From Streptomyces sp. JJ66 (GTDB taxonomy: Bacteria > Actinomycetota > Actinomycetes > Streptomycetales > Streptomycetaceae), in contig NZ_JAEVFI010000019.1 of NCBI RefSeq assembly GCF_019303495.1, positions 24,455-86,796 of the forward strand: 62,342 nucleotides of DNA. Direction: 5' to 3'. The position numbers were made by a program, and so were the translations under genes. Positions 23,926 through 32,811 of the stretch are shown here, one piece after another; the stretch's first letter is position 1; the number at the start of each line of letters is the position of its first letter. The notes beneath the pieces were generated by a model. It saw nothing but the letters and a program-made list of their open reading frames with translations, did not search any database and was not told where the DNA came from.

Positions 23926-25278
23926 GTGACCGCCAAGGCCATACGCGACGCGGCGTCCGCACCCCGGCACGCCCCCGGCCCCGGCGGCGGCCGCCCGCTG
24001 CGCATCGCCCTGCTGACCTACAAGGGCAACCCCTTCTGCGGCGGCCAGGGCGTCTACGTGCGCCACCTCTCCCGCGAACTGGCCCGCCTGGGCCACCGCG
24101 TCGAGGTCATCGGAGCCCAGCCGTACCCCGTGGTGGACGAGGGCGTCACCCTCACCGAGCTGCCGAGCCTGGACCTCTACCGCCAGCCCGACCCGTTCCG
24201 CACCCCGCGCCGCGCGGAGTACCGCGACTGGGTGGACGCGCTGGAGGTCGCCACCATGTGGACCGGCGGCTTCCCCGAGCCGCTGACGTTCTCGCTGCGC
24301 GCCCGCCGCCACCTCGCCGCCCGCCGTGGCCAGTTCGACGTCGTCCACGACAACCAGACCCTTGGCTACGGCCTGCTCGGCGGCCCGCCCGTGCTCGGCG
24401 CACCGCTGGTCACCACCATCCACCACCCCATCACCGTGGACCGGCAGCTCGACCTCGCCGCCGCCGACACCCTCAGGCGTCGCCTGTCCGTGCGCCGCTG
24501 GTACGGCTTCACCCGCATGCAGCGCCGCGTCGCCCGCCGCCTGCCCTCCGTCCTCACCGTCTCCGGCACCTCGCGCCAGGAGATCGTGGACCACCTCGGC
24601 GTGCGTGGCGACCGCGTCCACGTCGTCCACATCGGCGCCGACACCGACCTGTTCACCCCCGACCCGGCCGTGCCGCAGGTCCCCGGACGCATCGTCACCA
24701 CCTCCAGCGCCGACGTGCCGCTCAAGGGGCTGGTGTACCTGGTGGAGGCGCTGGCCAAGGTCCGCACCGAACAGCCCGACGCGCACCTGGTCGTCGTCGG
24801 CCGCCGCGCGGACGACGGCCCCGTCGCCGCCGCCATCGAACGCTTCGGCCTGCACGCGCCCGACCGCACCGGCCGCCGCCCCGTCGAGTTCGTCAAGGGC
24901 ATCACCGACCGCGAACTCGCCGACCTGGTGCGCGGCGCGCAGCTCGCCTGCGTCCCCTCCCTCTACGAGGGCTTCTCGCTGCCCGCCGCCGAGGCCATGG
25001 CCACCGGCACACCGCTGATCGCCACCACCGGCGGCGCCCTGCCCGAGGTCGCCGGACCCGACGGTGAGACCTGCCTCGCGGTGCCGCCCGGCGACCCCGG
25101 CGCCCTCGCCGGCGCCCTCGCCCGCCTGCTCGCCGACGCCCCGCTGCGCGCCCGCCTCGGCGCCGCCGGACGCGCCCGCGTACTCAGCCGCTTCACCTGG
25201 CGGCAGGCGGCCCTCGGCACCGCCGCGCACTACCGCGAGGCCATCGCCCGCGCTACCGCCGCCCGTTCGCGCACCTGA
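23926..25278 (+). CDS. Glycosyltransferase family 4
   Basis: Protein of 450 aa with a GT-B fold. N-terminal domain: LRIALLTYKGNPFCGGQGVYVRHLSREL, the glycine-rich acceptor loop. C-terminal domain: VPSLYEGFSLPAAEAMATGTP with the E-x7-E retaining motif, then LIATTGGALPEV. It transfers a sugar from a nucleotide-sugar donor, probably to a lipid or polysaccharide on the inner membrane face. It is the first gene of a three-gene operon with a methyltransferase and a prenyltransferase-fold protein, a set seen repeatedly in Streptomyces but with no product known to me. The GTG at 23926 is preceded by AGGGA. Confidence 0.88.
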   Translation: MTAKAIRDAASAPRHAPGPGGGRPLRIALLTYKGNPFCGGQGVYVRHLSRELARLGHRVEVIGAQPYPVVDEGVTLTELPSLDLYRQPDPFRTPRRAEYRDWVDALEVATMWTGGFPEPLTFSLRARRHLAARRGQFDVVHDNQTLGYGLLGGPPVLGAPLVTTIHHPITVDRQLDLAAADTLRRRLSVRRWYGFTRMQRRVARRLPSVLTVSGTSRQEIVDHLGVRGDRVHVVHIGADTDLFTPDPAVPQVPGRIVTTSSADVPLKGLVYLVEALAKVRTEQPDAHLVVVGRRADDGPVAAAIERFGLHAPDRTGRRPVEFVKGITDRELADLVRGAQLACVPSLYEGFSLPAAEAMATGTPLIATTGGALPEVAGPDGETCLAVPPGDPGALAGALARLLADAPLRARLGAAGRARVLSRFTWRQAALGTAAHYREAIARATAARSRT

Positions 25279-25324
25279 CCACCGCCCGCCCGCTGACGCC
25301 CCTCGCCACGAAAGCAGAACCCCT

Positions 25325-26086
25325 GTGCTGACCGTCGACTTCTCCCGGTTCCCGCTCGCCCCGGGCGACCGCGTCCTCGACCTGGGCTGCGGCGCCGGAC
25401 GCCACGCCTTCGAGTGCTACCGGCGCGGCGCCCAGGTGGTCGCCCTGGACCGCAACGCCGAGGAGATCCGTGAGGTGGCCACCTGGTTCGCGGCCATGGA
25501 AGAGGCCGGCGAAGCCCCGCCCGGCGCCACCGCCACCGCGATGGAGGGCGACGCGCTGGCCCTGCCCTTCCCCGACGACAGCTTCGACGTCGTCATCATC
25601 TCCGAGGTGATGGAGCACATCCCCGACGACAAGGGCGTGCTCGCCGAGCTGGTGCGGGTGCTGCGCCCCGGTGGCCGCATCGCCGTCACCGTCCCCCGCT
25701 ACGGGCCGGAGAAGGTGTGCTGGGCGCTGTCCGACGCCTACCACGAGGTCGAGGGCGGACACATCCGCATCTACCGGGCGACCGAACTGCTCGCCCGGCT
25801 GCGGGAGGCGGGCCTGCGCCCCTACGGCACCCACCACGCCCACGCGCTGCACTCGCCCTACTGGTGGCTGAAGTGCGCCTTCGGCGTGGACAACGCCCAG
25901 GCCCTGCCGGTCCGCGCCTACCACAAGCTCCTGGTGTGGGACATCATGAAGAAGCCGCTCGCCACGCGCCTGGCCGAGCGCGCGCTCGACCCGCTGATCG
26001 GCAAGAGCTTCGTCGCCTACGCCACCAAGCCGCACCTGCCCCGCGCCGCCGCCTCCGCCCACGCCGCCGCTGAGGGCGCTGCGTGA
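25325..26086 (+). CDS. Class I SAM-dependent methyltransferase
   Basis: Protein of 253 aa. Motif I is [14 protein letters not shown], acidic loop VVALDRNAEE, motif II region FPDDSFDVVIISEVMEHIPD and LRPGGRIAVTVPRYGPE: a Rossmann-fold methyltransferase of the UbiE/ArsM-like type. The C-terminal 80 residues (HHAHALHSPYWWLKCAFG) are specific to this small family. It probably methylates the product of the glycosyltransferase partner. The GTG at 25325 lies 47 nt after the previous stop with GAAAG upstream; its stop overlaps the next GTG (GTGA). Confidence 0.87.
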   Translation: MLTVDFSRFPLAPGDRVLDLGCGAGRHAFECYRRGAQVVALDRNAEEIREVATWFAAMEEAGEAPPGATATAMEGDALALPFPDDSFDVVIISEVMEHIPDDKGVLAELVRVLRPGGRIAVTVPRYGPEKVCWALSDAYHEVEGGHIRIYRATELLARLREAGLRPYGTHHAHALHSPYWWLKCAFGVDNAQALPVRAYHKLLVWDIMKKPLATRLAERALDPLIGKSFVAYATKPHLPRAAASAHAAAEGAA

Positions 26087-27153
26087 CGAGCCCGGAGCGC
26101 ACCGAACGCCTCGTCCTGCCCGGCGTCCTCACCGCCGAGCAGGCGTCCCAGACCGTCGCGGGCATCCTCGCGCAGCAGCGCCCGGACGGCGCCATTCCCT
26201 GGTTCCGTGGCCACCACCTCGACCCGTGGGACCACGTGGAAGCCGCGATGGCGCTCGACACGGCGGGCGAACACACCGCCGCCGAGGCCGCCTACCGCTG
26301 GCTCGCCGACCACCAGCTGCCCGACGGCTCCTGGTACGCCGCCTACGCCGACGGCGCCGCCGACACGCCCACCGACCGGGGCCGCGAGTCCAACTTCTGC
26401 GCCTATGTGGCCGTCGGCGTCTGGCACCACTACCTGTCCACCGGCGACGACACCTTCCTGGACCGCGTGTGGCCCGTCGTCGTCGCCGCCGTGGACTTCG
26501 TGCTGGCGCTCCAGCAGCCAGGCGGGCCCCTCGCGTGGAAGCGGGAGGACGACGGCACCGTACGCACCGAGGCGCTGCTCACCGGCTGCTCCTCCAGCTA
26601 CCAGGCCGTGCGCTGCGCGCTGGCCATCGCCGAACACCGCGAGGAACCGCAGCCCGACTGGGAACTGGCCGTCGGCCGCCTCGGCCACGCCATCACCCAC
26701 CACCCCGAGCGGTTCGCCGACAAGTCCCGCTACTCGATGGACTGGTACTACCCCGTCCTCGCCGGAGCCCTCACCGGTCCGGCCGCCAAGGCACGCATCG
26801 AGGAGGGCTGGGACCGCTTCGTCGTCCCCGGTCTCGGCGTCCGCTGCGTCACCCCCAACCCCTGGGTGACCGGCGGCGAGAGCGCCGAACTCGCGCTCGC
26901 GCTGTGGACGATGGGAGAGGCCGACCGCGCGGTGGAGATCCTGCGGTCCATGGCCCACCTGCGTGCCCCGAACGGCATGTACTGGACCGGCTACGTCTTC
27001 GCCGACGACGCCATCTGGCCCCGCGAGCAGACCGCCTGGACCGCCGGTTCCCTCCTCCTCGCCACGGCCGCCCTGGGCGGCGACGAGGCGACCACGGAGA
27101 TCTTCACTCCCGCGAACCTCCCTCCGGGCCTGCCCCCGGACTGCTGCGGGTAG
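26083..27153 (+). CDS. Prenyltransferase-fold (alpha6/alpha6 barrel) protein
   Basis: Protein of 356 aa made of helical-pair repeats with QQRPDGAIPWFRG, ADHQLPDGSWYAAYADG and YSMDWYYPVLAG; these resemble prenyltransferase/squalene-cyclase and glycoside-hydrolase 6-hairpin folds. No DxDD cyclase motif is visible, so catalysis is uncertain. No signal peptide, so it acts in the cytosol. It is translationally coupled to the methyltransferase (GTGA overlap) and is the last gene of the operon; a G/C hairpin terminator follows at 27285-27314. Confidence 0.8.
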   Translation: MTSPERTERLVLPGVLTAEQASQTVAGILAQQRPDGAIPWFRGHHLDPWDHVEAAMALDTAGEHTAAEAAYRWLADHQLPDGSWYAAYADGAADTPTDRGRESNFCAYVAVGVWHHYLSTGDDTFLDRVWPVVVAAVDFVLALQQPGGPLAWKREDDGTVRTEALLTGCSSSYQAVRCALAIAEHREEPQPDWELAVGRLGHAITHHPERFADKSRYSMDWYYPVLAGALTGPAAKARIEEGWDRFVVPGLGVRCVTPNPWVTGGESAELALALWTMGEADRAVEILRSMAHLRAPNGMYWTGYVFADDAIWPREQTAWTAGSLLLATAALGGDEATTEIFTPANLPPGLPPDCCG

Positions 27154-27284
27154 CACGCCACGGGGCCGGCCCGCCCGGCAACGCGCCGCCTCCTCGGCCG
27201 CGTCCGGCCGGGCTCGCGTCTGGTCGGCTCTCCGCGCCGGTTGCGCTGGCACGGCGCAAAGAGCCGACTCCCCGCGCAACAGAA

Positions 27285-27314
27285 GACCCCGGCCCCCGTG
27301 AGGGAGCCGGGGCC
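27285..27314. terminator. Bidirectional hairpin terminator
   Basis: ACCCCGGC at the left arm pairs with GCCGGGGC at the right (core 27287-27293 with 27306-27312), loop ~12 nt. It separates the prenyltransferase-fold gene from the convergent DUF5336 gene. Confidence 0.7.
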
Positions 27315-27334
27315 TGGTGCGCCCGGGGCGGCGG

Positions 27335-28252
27335 TCAGCCGCGCTGGATGCCGGAGGTGTCCTGGAGCAGGCCGCGGCGGCCATCCTGGGTCTGGGCGAT
27401 GAGCGCCTGTCCTCGCTGCTCGACCGCCAGGTACCAGACGCCCGGTGTCAGCTCGGCCACCGGCTGGGGCGAGCCGTCCTCGCCGACGAGCGGGCGCGCG
27501 GCCGGAACCGCGAACCAGAACGGCTGGAAGTTCGGGTCGGCCTGCGGCTGGGCGGCGGCGGGCTGGGGCGCCTGGGCGGCCTGCGGGGCAGCGGCGGCGT
27601 GGGCCTGCTGCGGCTGCTGGCCAGCGTAGGGCTGCTGCTCGGCGTACGGCTGCTGCGGCTGCTGCCCGCCGTAGGGAGCCTGCGCGTCATAGGGCGCCTG
27701 CGCCTCGTGCGGCGCGCCGGGCTGGGGGCCGTTCGGGTAGCCGTAGGACGGCTGGCCGCCCTGCGGGTAGCCGTACCCGGGCTGCTGCCCGTACGGCTGC
27801 TGGCCCGCCTTCGGGCCACCGGCCGGGATCAGCGGCGCGCGCAGGACGGGCACGAACTGCGGCAGCACGGCCCCGGCCAGCAGCACGATGAGCGCGATGA
27901 AGGCGATGATCTGGCCCGCGCCGATGTCCAGGCCCTCCTTGGCGGCGCTGGCGCTGCCGAACAGCGTCCACAGGGCAGTCCAGAACGCGAAGACGCTCAG
28001 GGCCACGCCCCACTGGTCCAGCTTGAGGCCGAGCAGCTTGAACTCGGGCGACAGGAACCGGGACCCCGCGATCAGCCCGGCTGCGAAGAACCCGGCCAGG
28101 AAGACGGACGGCATGACCGGCCACCAGAAGTTCGACCAGCCGTTCCAGCTCTGGAACCCGGCGGAGTAGAAGTCGAGGAACGAGGCGATGAACAGCACAA
28201 CCGCTGCTCCGATCACCACTGCGTCGCCTCGACTGAGCGAGCGGTTGTTCAC
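27335..28252 (-). CDS. DUF5336 membrane protein with Q/P/G/Y-rich tail
   Basis: Protein of 305 aa. Four membrane helices occupy about residues 10-145 (AVVIGAAVVLFIASFLDF, SVFLAGFFAAGLIAG, WGVALSVFAFWTALWTLFG, IIAFIALIVLLAGAVLPQF), then a low-complexity region of ~100 residues rich in QQPYG-type repeats, then a short folded end (FQPFWFAVPAARPL, LTPGVWYLAVEQ). The layout matches DUF5336, whose function is not known; members occur in actinomycetes near cell-envelope genes. The tail probably interacts with other proteins on the cytosolic side. ATG at 28252. Confidence 0.83.
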   Translation of the reverse strand: MNNRSLSRGDAVVIGAAVVLFIASFLDFYSAGFQSWNGWSNFWWPVMPSVFLAGFFAAGLIAGSRFLSPEFKLLGLKLDQWGVALSVFAFWTALWTLFGSASAAKEGLDIGAGQIIAFIALIVLLAGAVLPQFVPVLRAPLIPAGGPKAGQQPYGQQPGYGYPQGGQPSYGYPNGPQPGAPHEAQAPYDAQAPYGGQQPQQPYAEQQPYAGQQPQQAHAAAAPQAAQAPQPAAAQPQADPNFQPFWFAVPAARPLVGEDGSPQPVAELTPGVWYLAVEQRGQALIAQTQDGRRGLLQDTSGIQRG

Positions 28253-28372
28253 GTCAGGTCCTTTGCCGATCTCGTCGTCATGGTCCGGTCATCACGGGGG
28301 CGGCCCCTATCGTACGGATTCCCCGATCAACCGGCGGGCGACCCCCTGGTTCGGTTCCCGCTGCGGGCGTGG

Positions 28373-29242
28373 TCAGCGCCCATCCGCCAGGTATGCGGCG
28401 ATACCGTCGGCGATGCCGTGGCCCGCGCGCTCGCGCCACGCCGAGTCGGTGAGGAGTGCGGCGTCGGCGGAGTCGCGCAGGTTGCCGCATTCCAGGAACA
28501 CCTTGGGGACGGTGGTCAGGTTCAGTCCGGCGAGGTCGTCGCGCACGTCCAGGCCCGAGGCGGCGGTGCGCGGGCCGAGGTAGCGGGCGGGTTCGGTGTC
28601 CGTCGCCGAAGCGAACCGGGTGACCAGGTGCTCGCCGAGTGCCCGCGACGGGGCGGTGACGGCCCGGGTGTCCGCCGACCCCTCGTTCACCTCGGCGGGC
28701 AGGATGACGTGGAAGCCGCGCTGCCCGGGGCCCGCCCCGTCGGCGTGGACGGACACCACCGCGTCGGCCTCCGCCTCGTTGCCGATCCGGGCCCGCTCGT
28801 CCACGCACGGTCCGAAGGGCCGGTCGCCGTTCTGGGTCAACCGCACGGTGGCGCCCAGCGCTTGCAGGCGCTGTTGGGCGGCGCGGGCCACGTCCAACGT
28901 GAACTCGGCCTCCGCGTACCCGTCCTGGGTGGAGGCCCCGGCCGTGTCGCACGGTTTGCGGTGGTTCCCGGCGTCCACGAGCCGCGCCATCTCCTGCGGA
29001 TGCTGTCCGTTGCCGGGATTGTGCCCCGGGTCCAGTACGACGACGGCACCGCGCAGCGGCCCGTCCGCCCCCGGCTCGCCTGACTCCTGCGGCGCCACCT
29101 TGCCCGGCGGTGAGGCGGGGCGCGTGGTCGGTGACGGCGCGGGCCGCTCGCCTCCGCGTGCCAGCAGCCACGCCACCGCGCCGAGCAGGCACAGCGGCAG
29201 CAGCACGGCGACGGCGACGAAACCCCGGCGCGCGGGCGTCAC
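28373..29242 (-). CDS. N-acetylmuramoyl-L-alanine amidase (Amidase_3)
   Basis: Protein of 289 aa. A membrane helix near the N-terminus (VAVAVLLPLCLLGAVAWLLA) anchors it, then a Pro/Thr-rich linker and an amidase_3 domain: VVLDPGHNPGNG and VVSVHADG give the zinc His residues, AEAEFTLDVA gives the zinc Glu and VFLECGNLRDSADA the catalytic Glu. The extended helix insert has two Cys, as in actinobacterial members. It cleaves the lactyl-Ala bond of peptidoglycan outside the membrane. The GTG at 29242 is one base from the preceding stop, so it is coupled to the upstream methyltransferase gene. Confidence 0.9.
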   Translation of the reverse strand: MTPARRGFVAVAVLLPLCLLGAVAWLLARGGERPAPSPTTRPASPPGKVAPQESGEPGADGPLRGAVVVLDPGHNPGNGQHPQEMARLVDAGNHRKPCDTAGASTQDGYAEAEFTLDVARAAQQRLQALGATVRLTQNGDRPFGPCVDERARIGNEAEADAVVSVHADGAGPGQRGFHVILPAEVNEGSADTRAVTAPSRALGEHLVTRFASATDTEPARYLGPRTAASGLDVRDDLAGLNLTTVPKVFLECGNLRDSADAALLTDSAWRERAGHGIADGIAAYLADGR

Positions 29243-29243
29243 C

Positions 29244-29918
29244 TCAGCGGCCCGCCATGGTGCGGCGCAGCACGCGCAGCGAGCCCGTACCCGGCTCCTC
29301 GGTGAACTCCCCGGACTCCAGCGCGCGCTGGTAGACGTGGAACGGCGCCGGTCCGCCGTCGGCCGGGTCGGGGAAGACGTCGTGGATGACCAGCAACCCG
29401 CCGACGGCCACCTGTGGCGCCCACCCGGCGTAGTCGGCCTGCGCGTGCTCCTCGGTGTGGCCGCCGTCGATGAAGACGAGCCCGAGCGGGGCGCGCCACA
29501 GCGCGGCGGCCTGCGGCGAGCGGCCGACGAGCGCGAGCACGTGCTCTTCCAGGCCCGCGCCGTGCAGGGTGCGGCGGAAGGCGGGCAGCGTGTCCATCGC
29601 GCCCACGTGCGGATCGACCAGTTCGGTGTCGTGGTACTCCCAGCCCGGCTGCTGCTCCTCGCTGCCACGGTGGTGGTCAACGGTGACGACCGTGACGCCG
29701 GTGCGGCGCGCGACGTCCGCGAGCAGCAGGGTGGAGCGGCCGCAGTAGGTGCCGACCTCCAGCAGCGGCAGGCCCAGCCGGGCGGCCCGGTGCGCCGCCG
29801 CGTACAGGGCCAGGCCCTCGTGGCGGGGCATGAATCCCTTGGCGGCCTCGAAAGCGGCGAGGAGGTCCGGGTCCGGTACCGGGGTCCCGGAGGGGTCGGG
29901 TGACGTCATGCGGGTCAT
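29244..29918 (-). CDS. Class I SAM-dependent methyltransferase (Methyltransf_24)
   Basis: Protein of 224 aa. The SAM motif is LLEVGTYCGRSTLLLA, followed by VVTVDHHRGSEEQQ and LGLVFIDGGHTEEHAQADY, the D-G-x-H-x-x-x-x-x-x-D pattern of Methyltransf_24 proteins. No membrane segment. Substrate unknown. Two possible starts (ATG at 29918 or 29909) both lack a good ribosome-binding site, so a leaderless or poorly translated message is possible. It is followed immediately by the cell-wall amidase and is divergent from the MaoC gene. Confidence 0.83.
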   Translation of the reverse strand: MTRMTSPDPSGTPVPDPDLLAAFEAAKGFMPRHEGLALYAAAHRAARLGLPLLEVGTYCGRSTLLLADVARRTGVTVVTVDHHRGSEEQQPGWEYHDTELVDPHVGAMDTLPAFRRTLHGAGLEEHVLALVGRSPQAAALWRAPLGLVFIDGGHTEEHAQADYAGWAPQVAVGGLLVIHDVFPDPADGGPAPFHVYQRALESGEFTEEPGTGSLRVLRRTMAGR

Positions 29919-30014
29919 GCTGCCGCATGGCGCTGAGCGGCGGGCGCGGGGGTTGGCGGGGTGCGGCGTCCGCCGGGTGGGCGCGCGGCTGTTCCCCTGG
30001 CGTGATCGCTGCGT

Positions 30015-30044
30015 TATACAGGTGTCAGCGAGAACGTGTTCTCG
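30015..30044 (+). promoter_or_regulatory. Promoter with KstR-type operator in front of the MaoC gene
   Basis: TATACA (30015-30020) is a likely -10 box. Immediately downstream, 30029-30044 is an almost perfect palindrome, CGAGAACGTGTTCTCG, with the NNAACNNGTTNN core of KstR sites. Its position at about +2 to +17 is that of a roadblock or start-site repressor. It has the same core as the site before the glycosyltransferase operon. Confidence 0.65.
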
Positions 30045-30073
30045 TTCGCTGTCCGCTCAGGAGGGTCCGTCGC

Positions 30074-30928
30074 ATGCCCATCGACGTCGCCACCGCGCTC
30101 GCCGCCGAACCCCGGTCCACGGAACTGACGTGGGACCACAAGGACGTGCTGCTCTACCACCTGGGCCTGGGCGCCGGAGTGCCCGCCACCGACCCGGCCG
30201 AGCTGCGGTACACGCTGGAGAGCAGGCTGCGGGTGCTGCCGAGCTTCGCCACCGTCGCGGGCGGGGCGCTCGGGGTGATGGACGCACTGGGCACGCCCGG
30301 CATCGAGGTGGATCTCGCCGGCGTCCTGCACGGCGGGCAGCGCATCGACGTGCACCGGCCGATCCCGGTCGCGGGCACGGCGACGGCCACGACCCGGGTG
30401 GCCGCCGTCCACGACAAGGGCAAGGCCGCCGTCATCGTGCTCCGGGCGGATGTCGCCGACGCCGACGGTCCGCTGTGGAGCTGCGACGTCGAACTGTTCG
30501 CGCGCGGCGCGGGCGGCTTCGGCGGGGAGCGCGGCGGCTCCGAACGGCTCGCCCCGCCCGAACGGGCGCCGGACCTCACGCTGGAGCGCGGCGTGCGCGA
30601 GGAACAGGCGCTGCTCTACCGGCTGAGCGGCGACTGGAACCCCCTGCACGCCGACCCGGAGTTCGCCGCTCTGGCCGGGTTCGACCGCCCGATCCTGCAC
30701 GGCCTGTGCACCTACGGCATGACGCTGAAGGCGCTGGTGGACACCGCGCTCGACGGCGACGCGAGCCGGGTGCGGGGCTACCGCACCCGGTTCGCCGGTG
30801 TCGTCTTCCCCGGTGAGACGCTGCGCATCCGCGCCTGGCGGCTGGACGAACACCGCCTCCAGGCGGCGGTGACGGTGGCGGACCGGGACGACGCCCCGGT
30901 GCTGTCCGACACCGTGGTGGAGTTCTGA
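30074..30928 (+). CDS. MaoC-family 2-enoyl-CoA hydratase
   Basis: Protein of 284 aa with two hot-dog domains. The C-terminal one has the hydratase-2 motif YRLSGDWNPLHADPEF followed by AGFDRPILHGLCTYG, with the catalytic Asp and His of R-specific enoyl-CoA hydratases as in the MFE-2/steroid-degradation enzymes. The N-terminal domain (YHLGLGAG, RVLPSFATVAGG) is the catalytically silent partner typical of double hot-dog members. It hydrates 2-enoyl-CoA intermediates of fatty-acid or sterol side-chain beta-oxidation in the cytoplasm. The ATG at 30074 follows AGGAGG. Regulation by the KstR-like repressor is predicted from the palindrome upstream. Confidence 0.9.
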   Translation: MPIDVATALAAEPRSTELTWDHKDVLLYHLGLGAGVPATDPAELRYTLESRLRVLPSFATVAGGALGVMDALGTPGIEVDLAGVLHGGQRIDVHRPIPVAGTATATTRVAAVHDKGKAAVIVLRADVADADGPLWSCDVELFARGAGGFGGERGGSERLAPPERAPDLTLERGVREEQALLYRLSGDWNPLHADPEFAALAGFDRPILHGLCTYGMTLKALVDTALDGDASRVRGYRTRFAGVVFPGETLRIRAWRLDEHRLQAAVTVADRDDAPVLSDTVVEF

Positions 30929-30936
30929 CTCCACAC

Positions 30937-30988
30937 GCGGACACCCCCCGCCCCTGCCGGGTGGCGTCCCGCCGGGGGTGCGGTCCGC
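30937..30988. terminator. Terminator between convergent MaoC and hypothetical genes
   Basis: GCGGAC (30937-30942) with ACCCCC pairs with GGGGGT and GTCCGC (30983-30988), with a 3-nt bulge, making a long G/C hairpin between convergent genes. Confidence 0.55.
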
Positions 30989-30996
30989 GCCCGCGA

Positions 30997-32589
30997 TCAG
31001 CGGCCCGCCATGGCCAGCGCCTGGCCCAGCGGCAGCACCGGCCCGCACGTGCACTCCGGCTCGGGGTCGGGCGGGAGCGCCGGGCCGGGTGGCTCCGGCC
31101 GCATCTGCGGTCCGGGCGCTGGCTGGGTCCCGGGGGCTGGCTGCTGGGCCGGTGCTGGTGCCGGTGCTGGTCGCGGGGCCGGGGCCGGGGCCGTTGGCTG
31201 GCGGCGGGGCGGGGCTGGCGGGCCGTCCTCCGGTGCGGCCGGATGCAGGCGGGCCACCCCGCACGGCACCTCCCGCGTCGCGTACGGCAGCCGCAGCTCG
31301 CCACCGGCGGTGAAACGGCCGGTGCGCAGCCAGCCGTCGGGCGCGGGCAGGTACCGCACCGCGCGCCAGCCCGGCCGCCACACCGCCAGCCACGGCAGCC
31401 CCCCAGCCCCGGGCTCCGGCTCCACCCGCAGGGCGACGGCGCAGCTCTCCGCCAGGAGCGGCTGCCCCGGCTGGACGGCGAACGGCGTCACCGTCACGGC
31501 CGTGCCCGTGGACTCCCCGCCCGGGTGCAGCGCGGCGGGGAAGCGGACCGGCAGGCGGCTGCCCAGCACGCCCCAGCCGACCCGGTCGGCCCCCGGCGCG
31601 TCCGAGCGGACCAGCAGCAGCCCGCTGTCAGGATCGGCGAGCAGGAGCCGGTCGTTGCTGCCGTCGGCGATCTCCAGCAGTGGCGTCAGGGCGCCGCCCG
31701 CGCCGAGGTCCACCGCGACGGCCTTCACCGGGCCGTCTCCCACCCGCCGGTTCAGCGCCAGCAGGCGGCCGGTGCCCTCCAGCCAGGCGCCGTCCGCGCA
31801 GTGACCGGGCACGACGGCGACGGGCTCCGGGCCCGCCTGCCCGCCGACCAGGCGCCACACCGTCGTGGCGGCGGCGCCGGGGGCCAGCGCGTAGGCCGTG
31901 GACCCGCCCGGGACCGGGGGCAGCAGGGCCAGCTGCGCGCACTCCACGGCCCCGAGCGGGAGTTCGCCGGTACCCGGTCCGCTCGGGTAGAGCAGCGCGG
32001 GCCGGTACTGGCCGCCCGCGCGACGCAGGATGAGCACGCGGCCGTCGCGCAGGGGGAGGAGCTGGGCGTGCGGGTCCTCGGGCTGACGGCCGGGCAGGGC
32101 GACGGCGTAGGGCTCGGGGCCGTCGAACGTCCACCGCTCCGGACGCCAGCGGTCACCGCCCCCGGGCGCGGCGAGGCGGGCCGCGTAGCTGCCGTCGTCG
32201 GCGATGACGCAGGCAAGCGGCCGATACGGCGGCGGCCCCTTCTCCACTCCGGCACCCTCAGCCCCGGGTGTGGGGGGCGCGGGCGCTGCGGCCGTTGCGG
32301 CTGTCACCCCGGGCCTGCCCGCTGCGGGCGCGGCTGCTTCGGCTCCGGACTCCGCCCGCGCGCGGCTGTCCGTGCCGCCTGTGCCGTACGTGCCGCCCGC
32401 GCGGTGCGGGCTGGCCACGCCGTGCGGGCTGGCTGTGGGCTGCGCGGCGTCCGGGTGGGGGGCTCCGCCCGGCGCGGCTACCGTGCCGGGAGTCCCCGCA
32501 GGGTCCGTGGTGCCGCCGGCCGGGCCGTCGGCGGTTGCCGCGTTGACGTCGTCGGTCGCCGTGCCCAGATCGGTCGCACAGGCTGTCAT
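30997..32589 (-). CDS. Large hypothetical protein with a beta-propeller-like middle
   Basis: Protein of 530 aa that I do not recognise as a named family. Residues 1-115 are Ala/Gly/Pro/Thr-rich and disordered. About 120-420 contains evenly spaced segments such as YAVALPGRQPEDPHAQLLPL, VLILRRAGGQYRPALLYP and LLALNRRVGDGPVKAVAVDL that look like beta-propeller blades. The rest is another Pro-rich stretch (~440-500) and a short end with ECTCGP (CxC). No signal peptide or membrane helix. The ATG at 32589 has an excellent GGAGGTGATC ribosome-binding site. It is divergent from the Nif3 operon, as I recall for similar genes in Streptomyces. Confidence 0.78.
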   Translation of the reverse strand: MTACATDLGTATDDVNAATADGPAGGTTDPAGTPGTVAAPGGAPHPDAAQPTASPHGVASPHRAGGTYGTGGTDSRARAESGAEAAAPAAGRPGVTAATAAAPAPPTPGAEGAGVEKGPPPYRPLACVIADDGSYAARLAAPGGGDRWRPERWTFDGPEPYAVALPGRQPEDPHAQLLPLRDGRVLILRRAGGQYRPALLYPSGPGTGELPLGAVECAQLALLPPVPGGSTAYALAPGAAATTVWRLVGGQAGPEPVAVVPGHCADGAWLEGTGRLLALNRRVGDGPVKAVAVDLGAGGALTPLLEIADGSNDRLLLADPDSGLLLVRSDAPGADRVGWGVLGSRLPVRFPAALHPGGESTGTAVTVTPFAVQPGQPLLAESCAVALRVEPEPGAGGLPWLAVWRPGWRAVRYLPAPDGWLRTGRFTAGGELRLPYATREVPCGVARLHPAAPEDGPPAPPRRQPTAPAPAPRPAPAPAPAQQPAPGTQPAPGPQMRPEPPGPALPPDPEPECTCGPVLPLGQALAMAGR

Positions 32590-32811
32590 CCGCGATCACC
32601 TCCACAGGCGACGCTAGGGACAGCACACGCTTCCGAAGGGCGAGAGACGCATGTCTTCACCCGTACGGGTGGCTCTGCCCTCTTGCGCCGTACCGGTCCG
32701 CTCTGCCTGTGCTGCCACCGGCCCGACCCGCCGGATGGGTCCTGGGCCGTCCCGCAGGCCGCCGGGGAGTGGGCCCGGCGGCGTCCCCCGCGTGGGCGGT
32801 AGCCTTGCCCC

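Noticed and set aside
24017..25278. Arsenic or phenazine pathway assignment from single domains (ArsM-like, PhzF-like)
   Set aside because: Neither the ArsM-like nor the PhzF-like gene has the companion genes of those pathways, so no such pathway is called.
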